Source: Nitratireductor indicus C115 (GTDB lineage Bacteria > Pseudomonadota > Alphaproteobacteria > Rhizobiales > Rhizobiaceae). Taken from it: a DNA stretch of 64,000 nt. A program made the position numbers and the translations under genes. Positions 63,348 through 64,000 of the stretch are shown piece by piece; the first letter of the stretch is position 1, and every line of letters begins with the position of its first letter. The notes below the pieces were generated by a model that was not told the DNA's origin, searched no databases, and was given only the letters and a program-made list of their open reading frames with translations. The stretch spans positions 248,001 to 312,000 of the forward strand of contig NZ_AMSI01000004.1 of assembly GCF_000300515.1 (NCBI RefSeq), written 5' to 3'.

Positions 63348-64000
63348 TCAATCGCTCTCCGTTTCGATCGATAAAGCTTCGGCCCGCATGGCCTGCCGGC
63401 TGAGCAGTCCCGCATCCTCGAGCGCTTCGATGTCGGGCAGGTCGCGCAGCGACTGCAGGCCGAAGGCGGACAGGAAGTGTTTTGTTGTCACATAGGTGTA
63501 GGGCGCGCCGGGTGTCGGGCTGCGTGGGCCGGAGGCGAGGAGACCGGCTCCGCGGAGCGCGGCGATCGTATCGCGACTGACCTCCCTGCTAAAAATCTTC
63601 GACAGCTCGCCGCGCGTGATGGGCTGGAAATATCCCACCGCCATCAGCACCGTCGCCTCGAACTCCGAAAGTGCCGGAGCGGCGCCGCGCGTGGGCGCGG
63701 CGGAGGCACGGATGGTGTCGGCGAAACGCGTGCGCGTGCGATGCTGCCAACCGCCAGCGACCGCGACGAGTTCATAGGGCCGCCCGCGCAGCTCTTCCTG
63801 CAGATCGTCGATCAGAAGGTCGAGGCTGCAACCGCGACCGACCACCCGCGCAAGCGTCTCGCGCGACACCGGTTCGGCCGAGGCGAAGATCACCGCCTCG
63901 ACGCGCAGAATCCATTCCCGCCAACGCAGTTCCGGCGGCAGGTCCGCAAGCTCCCGATCATAAAGACGTTCGTCACCCGCATCAGGTCCCGTTCCTGACC
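63348..64000 (-). CDS. scpB: ScpB-like chromosome segregation protein, plasmid type (5' end beyond window)
   Basis: The open frame continues unbroken to base 64000, so the start lies to the right. Visible residues: DRELADLPPELRWREWILRV, VIFASAEPVSRETLARVVGR, GRPYELVAVAGGWQHRTRTR, SEFEATVLMAVGYFQPITRG, ISRDTI-like VSRDTIAALRGAGLLASGPR and GAPYTYVTTKHFLSAFG. This is the two winged-helix layout of ScpB. The sequence variant is of the kind found next to DUF1403 genes on rhizobial plasmids, not the one beside scpA. It hints that the right end of the window lies on a plasmid or in an integrated plasmid segment. Confidence 0.85.
   Translation of the reverse strand, partial: SGTGPDAGDERLYDRELADLPPELRWREWILRVEAVIFASAEPVSRETLARVVGRGCSLDLLIDDLQEELRGRPYELVAVAGGWQHRTRTRFADTIRASAAPTRGAAPALSEFEATVLMAVGYFQPITRGELSKIFSREVSRDTIAALRGAGLLASGPRSPTPGAPYTYVTTKHFLSAFGLQSLRDLPDIEALEDAGLLSRQAMRAEALSIETESD

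Noticed and set aside
1-64000. tRNA, rRNA, CRISPR arrays, replication origin
   Set aside because: Looked for on both strands by eye; no clover-leaf, rRNA core, spaced repeats or iterons recognised.

Overview
The window looks like an alphaproteobacterial replicon, most likely from the Hyphomicrobiales (Rhizobiaceae, Brucellaceae or Phyllobacteriaceae type). This is inferred from the NasST-controlled nas operon, the rhizobial style of the Kdp genes followed by ptsN, an AmpR/AmpC pair like that of Ochrobactrum-type bacteria, FrcBCA-like sugar uptake, and a plasmid-type ScpB at the right end. No rRNA, tRNA, CRISPR array or replication origin was recognised. Nearly all sequence is compact catabolic and transport operons. 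Decay and mobile-element debris are confined to about 53.5-54.0 kb and 62.1-63.35 kb.

Region by region. (1) 1-9.6 kb: nitrate assimilation on the minus strand, in transcription order nasT, nasS, a leader with an ANTAR-type hairpin and an intrinsic terminator, a NarK-type transporter, nirB, nirD, the nitrate reductase gene and cysG, which is cut by the window edge. (2) 9.7-12 kb: divergent ampC and ampR. (3) 12.1-13.2 kb: an ArsR repressor, an SRPBCC protein and a small membrane protein, behind an inverted-repeat operator. (4) 13.3-22.1 kb: potassium uptake on the minus strand in the order kdpF, a small membrane gene, kdpB, a second KdpF-like micro-gene, kdpA, kdpC, kdpD, kdpE, ptsN. Here kdpB precedes kdpA, unlike the usual kdpFABC.

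(5) 22.7-31.8 kb: a HutC-type regulator and a peptide/amide catabolic locus. It has a polar amino-acid ABC transporter, a threonine-synthase-like PLP enzyme, an M20 peptidase, an aspartoacylase-family deacylase and an M24 hydrolase. The M24/aspartoacylase pair recalls ectoine degradation, but the DoeC/DoeD-type partners are missing, so the substrate is unknown. (6) 32.2-45.6 kb: a multi-subunit biotin-dependent acyl-CoA carboxylase system: CoA-transferase, two different carboxyltransferases, a 73-residue biotin carrier, a TAXI-TRAP transporter, an unidentified polytopic membrane protein and biotin carboxylase. A complete biotin importer (bioMNY) and a FadR/FCD GntR regulator are divergent to it. 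This is the best candidate for an undescribed system.

(7) 45.7-53.4 kb: an AI-2 uptake and processing locus (lsrACDB divergent from lsrRKG) without lsrF. (8) 54.2-62.1 kb: a pentose cassette with transketolase, xylulokinase, a SorC regulator and an FrcBCA-like ABC transporter. It is flanked by two copies of the same MaoC-dehydratase tail plus remnants of IS6- and IS3-type transposases, which suggests acquisition or rearrangement. (9) 63.3-64 kb: a plasmid-type scpB running off the right edge.

All calls come from reading the sequence and from knowledge of protein families. No database search was run.
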